This document shows positions 49,371-50,633 of a stretch of 50,633 nt of DNA, piece after piece. Numbering within the stretch: position 1 is the stretch's first letter; the number at the start of each line of letters is the position of its first letter. The DNA is from Chlorogloea purpurea SAG 13.99. Lineage in GTDB: Bacteria > Cyanobacteriota > Cyanobacteriia > Cyanobacteriales > Microcystaceae. A program made the translations under genes and the position numbers. A model generated the notes under the pieces. It saw only the letters and a list, made by a program, of their open reading frames with translations. It was not told where the DNA came from and made no database searches. Location of the stretch: the NCBI GenBank assembly GCA_016903695.1, contig JADQBB010000032.1, positions 1 through 50,633 on the forward strand. The letters run 5' to 3'.

Positions 49371-49693
49371 ATATATCCGGGACGATATGTATAAATACTT
49401 ATGAGTTTTCCATGAGGTGAAGGACTTATTTATGAGAATTAGAAGCCGGTAATCATGAGGTTTATGGATTGTTCTCTCTCGTGGTTCAACCTACTATGAA
49501 TACTAAAAGGGCGAGAGAAACACCCACCGAGCCAGACACAATCAGGAGAAATTATCATGCAACTTATCTATCGTGGTTTAGTTCTTATTTTAGAAGTATC
49601 CCACGGATTTTCGTGACACGGCTAAATATCTTACCCAAAAATGATATAATTACCAATCAATTATTTTGTCCGATTTATAAAGGAAAATTAACG
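49371..49693. other. Intergenic region before the RTX gene
   Basis: These 323 bases lie between the glycosyltransferase fragment and the RTX protein. They contain a 20-codon reading frame at 49557 and some weak dyads, such as CTCTCTCG (about 49474-49481) against CGAGAG (about 49512-49517), which can form a stem around 49474-49517. The promoter of the RTX gene should be in the last 80 bases, perhaps with the AT-rich ATGATATAATTACC (TATAAT) at about 49642-49655. I see no other gene. Confidence 0.5.
49557..49616 (+). pseudogene. Possible remnant of a DUF4278-type small protein
   Basis: A 19-residue frame starting MQLIYRGLVLILEVSHGFS and preceded by AGGAG, six bases before ATG. The first seven residues match the start of cyanobacterial DUF4278 proteins (MxLxYRG). 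The stop comes after 19 codons, against about 50 or more in the family, so it is a broken or leader-like ORF. It is weak evidence. Confidence 0.3.
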
Positions 49694-50633
49694 ATGCAGT
49701 CCGCAGAATACCAGCAAAATAATCTACAAGATTTGCTTTTCGTCGCTTTAACTCAAACTAAAAACATCTTAAAAAGTATATCTAACTCTTCCGATTATCT
49801 AACTATTATCGAGAAATTCTTAGGAACGAACGTCAATACTTCCCTAGCTTTAGATTTAGCTTCATCTTGGCGAGCGGGGGATTTTCAAGTGATACCAAAA
49901 ATTGAAATTGTTGCCGGTCAAGTGTTAAAAGGTAGTAATGGGGCTTTTGCGAGAACAAAGGACACCGTATATATATCTAAAGATTTCTTAGAGCGAAATC
50001 ACGAAAATTTAGATGCCATAGTTGGTCTGATATTAGAAGAAATCGGCCATAAGCTCGATACGGTATTGAATACGATCGACGGGCAAGGAGATGAAGGTGC
50101 AATCTTCGCGGCAACGGTGATGAGTAAACCTTTATCGGCGGGAGAATTAGACTTTTTGAGAGCCGAAAACGATCGGGGTGTGATCTATCTCGACGAGCGA
50201 GCGATCGAGGTGGAAAATCAAAATACTGCGGGTACTAATTCCAGTGAAACCATCAACGGTGGTGCGAGCGATGACGTTATCGATGGATTGGGGGGCAACG
50301 ATGTTATCAACGGATTGGGGGGGAACGATCGTCTCACGGGCGGTAGCGGTAACGATACTCTATCTGGCGGCAGCGGTAACGATGTGTTCAATCTCACCTA
50401 CGGTGGGGACGAGGATGTAATTACCGATTTCGTCAAGGGGCAAGATAAGATCGATGTCAGAAGCCTTAACCTCAGCGATTGGGCGACGCTAGAACTACTG
50501 ATCACCAATGACGGTCAAGATAACGCCCTGATTTCCACCACTTTCAATTCCGATCTCTCACAATTCAAGCTCAAAGGTATCAACCCGGCCAGTTTAGCCG
50601 CAACCGACTTCATCTTCAACACCGCTAACGTCA
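49694..50633 (+). CDS. RTX calcium-binding-repeat protein (5' part, runs off the window)
   Basis: The first 313 codons of a secreted protein, open at the window end. The start is ATG 49694 after AAAGGAAAA. Residues about 1-170 form a domain found at the front of several cyanobacterial hemolysin-type proteins, with ILEEIGHKLDTVLN (EEIGH, similar to a metalloprotease HExxH but with Glu-Ile changes), and DEGAIFAATVMSK. Residues about 185-235 carry four to five RTX nonapeptides (GGxGNDxLx), which bind calcium, then VFNLTYGGDEDVITDFVKGQDKID. There is no N-terminal signal peptide, so type I secretion is expected. It is next to the surface-glycan cluster and may be an S-layer-like or adhesive protein. 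Confidence 0.9.
   Translation, partial: MQSAEYQQNNLQDLLFVALTQTKNILKSISNSSDYLTIIEKFLGTNVNTSLALDLASSWRAGDFQVIPKIEIVAGQVLKGSNGAFARTKDTVYISKDFLERNHENLDAIVGLILEEIGHKLDTVLNTIDGQGDEGAIFAATVMSKPLSAGELDFLRAENDRGVIYLDERAIEVENQNTAGTNSSETINGGASDDVIDGLGGNDVINGLGGNDRLTGGSGNDTLSGGSGNDVFNLTYGGDEDVITDFVKGQDKIDVRSLNLSDWATLELLITNDGQDNALISTTFNSDLSQFKLKGINPASLAATDFIFNTANV

Overview
The window reads as chromosomal DNA of a cyanobacterium, probably unicellular or at least not clearly heterocystous. The evidence is a bacteriophytochrome-type hybrid kinase, a Ycf39 photosystem II assembly factor, paired half-size UPF0016 (Mnx-like) proteins, a PatD-family protein, a NatB-like amino-acid binding lipoprotein, and many CGATCG / GCGATCGC words typical of cyanobacterial HIP1-rich genomes. 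I did not assign a genus.

Layout. Bases 1-390 hold a densely palindromic block and the 3' remnant of an IS200/IS605-type tnpB gene with its right-end hairpin; this abuts a phytochrome hybrid kinase (408-3371). From 3368 to 18267 comes mostly housekeeping DNA: hflX, hisZ, a J-domain/TPR protein, an inositol-phosphatase family enzyme, a 2Fe-2S ferredoxin, tRNA-Ser(GGA), two sugar-polymer genes, natB, nadK, ycf39, an LD-carboxypeptidase and a DUF4129/DUF4350 pair. From 18192 to 27974 come a small basic protein with a possible frameshift, two adjacent UPF0016 half-proteins, a Wza-like export protein, an MNT/HEPN toxin-antitoxin pair, a GT26 enzyme, a sugar-type binding protein, the (p)ppGpp synthase/hydrolase, PatD and a double ABC ATPase.

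The most unusual part is 28061-48383, about 20 kb of cell-surface glycan machinery. A Wzm/Wzt-type ABC exporter with a Wzt C-terminal cargo domain is followed by two sulfotransferase-like proteins, at least seven glycosyltransferase proteins (several with two domains), a lipoprotein and two GT-C-like membrane enzymes. Two accessory protein modules recur across catalytic classes. One is an N-terminal PHPLFD-type repeat array, on two glycosyltransferases of different fold. The other is a C-terminal SKFWK..WFK basic tail, on one GT2 enzyme and one sulfotransferase, with a degenerate copy on the other sulfotransferase. Together they suggest a scaffolded assembly line for an exported, possibly sulfated, polysaccharide; this is inference.

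The right end (48391-50633) is accessory. It has a Doc toxin with a 50-residue antitoxin, a 205-bp direct repeat flanking that module (the second copy is a truncated glycosyltransferase 3' end), and the first 313 codons of an RTX calcium-binding-repeat protein that runs off the window.
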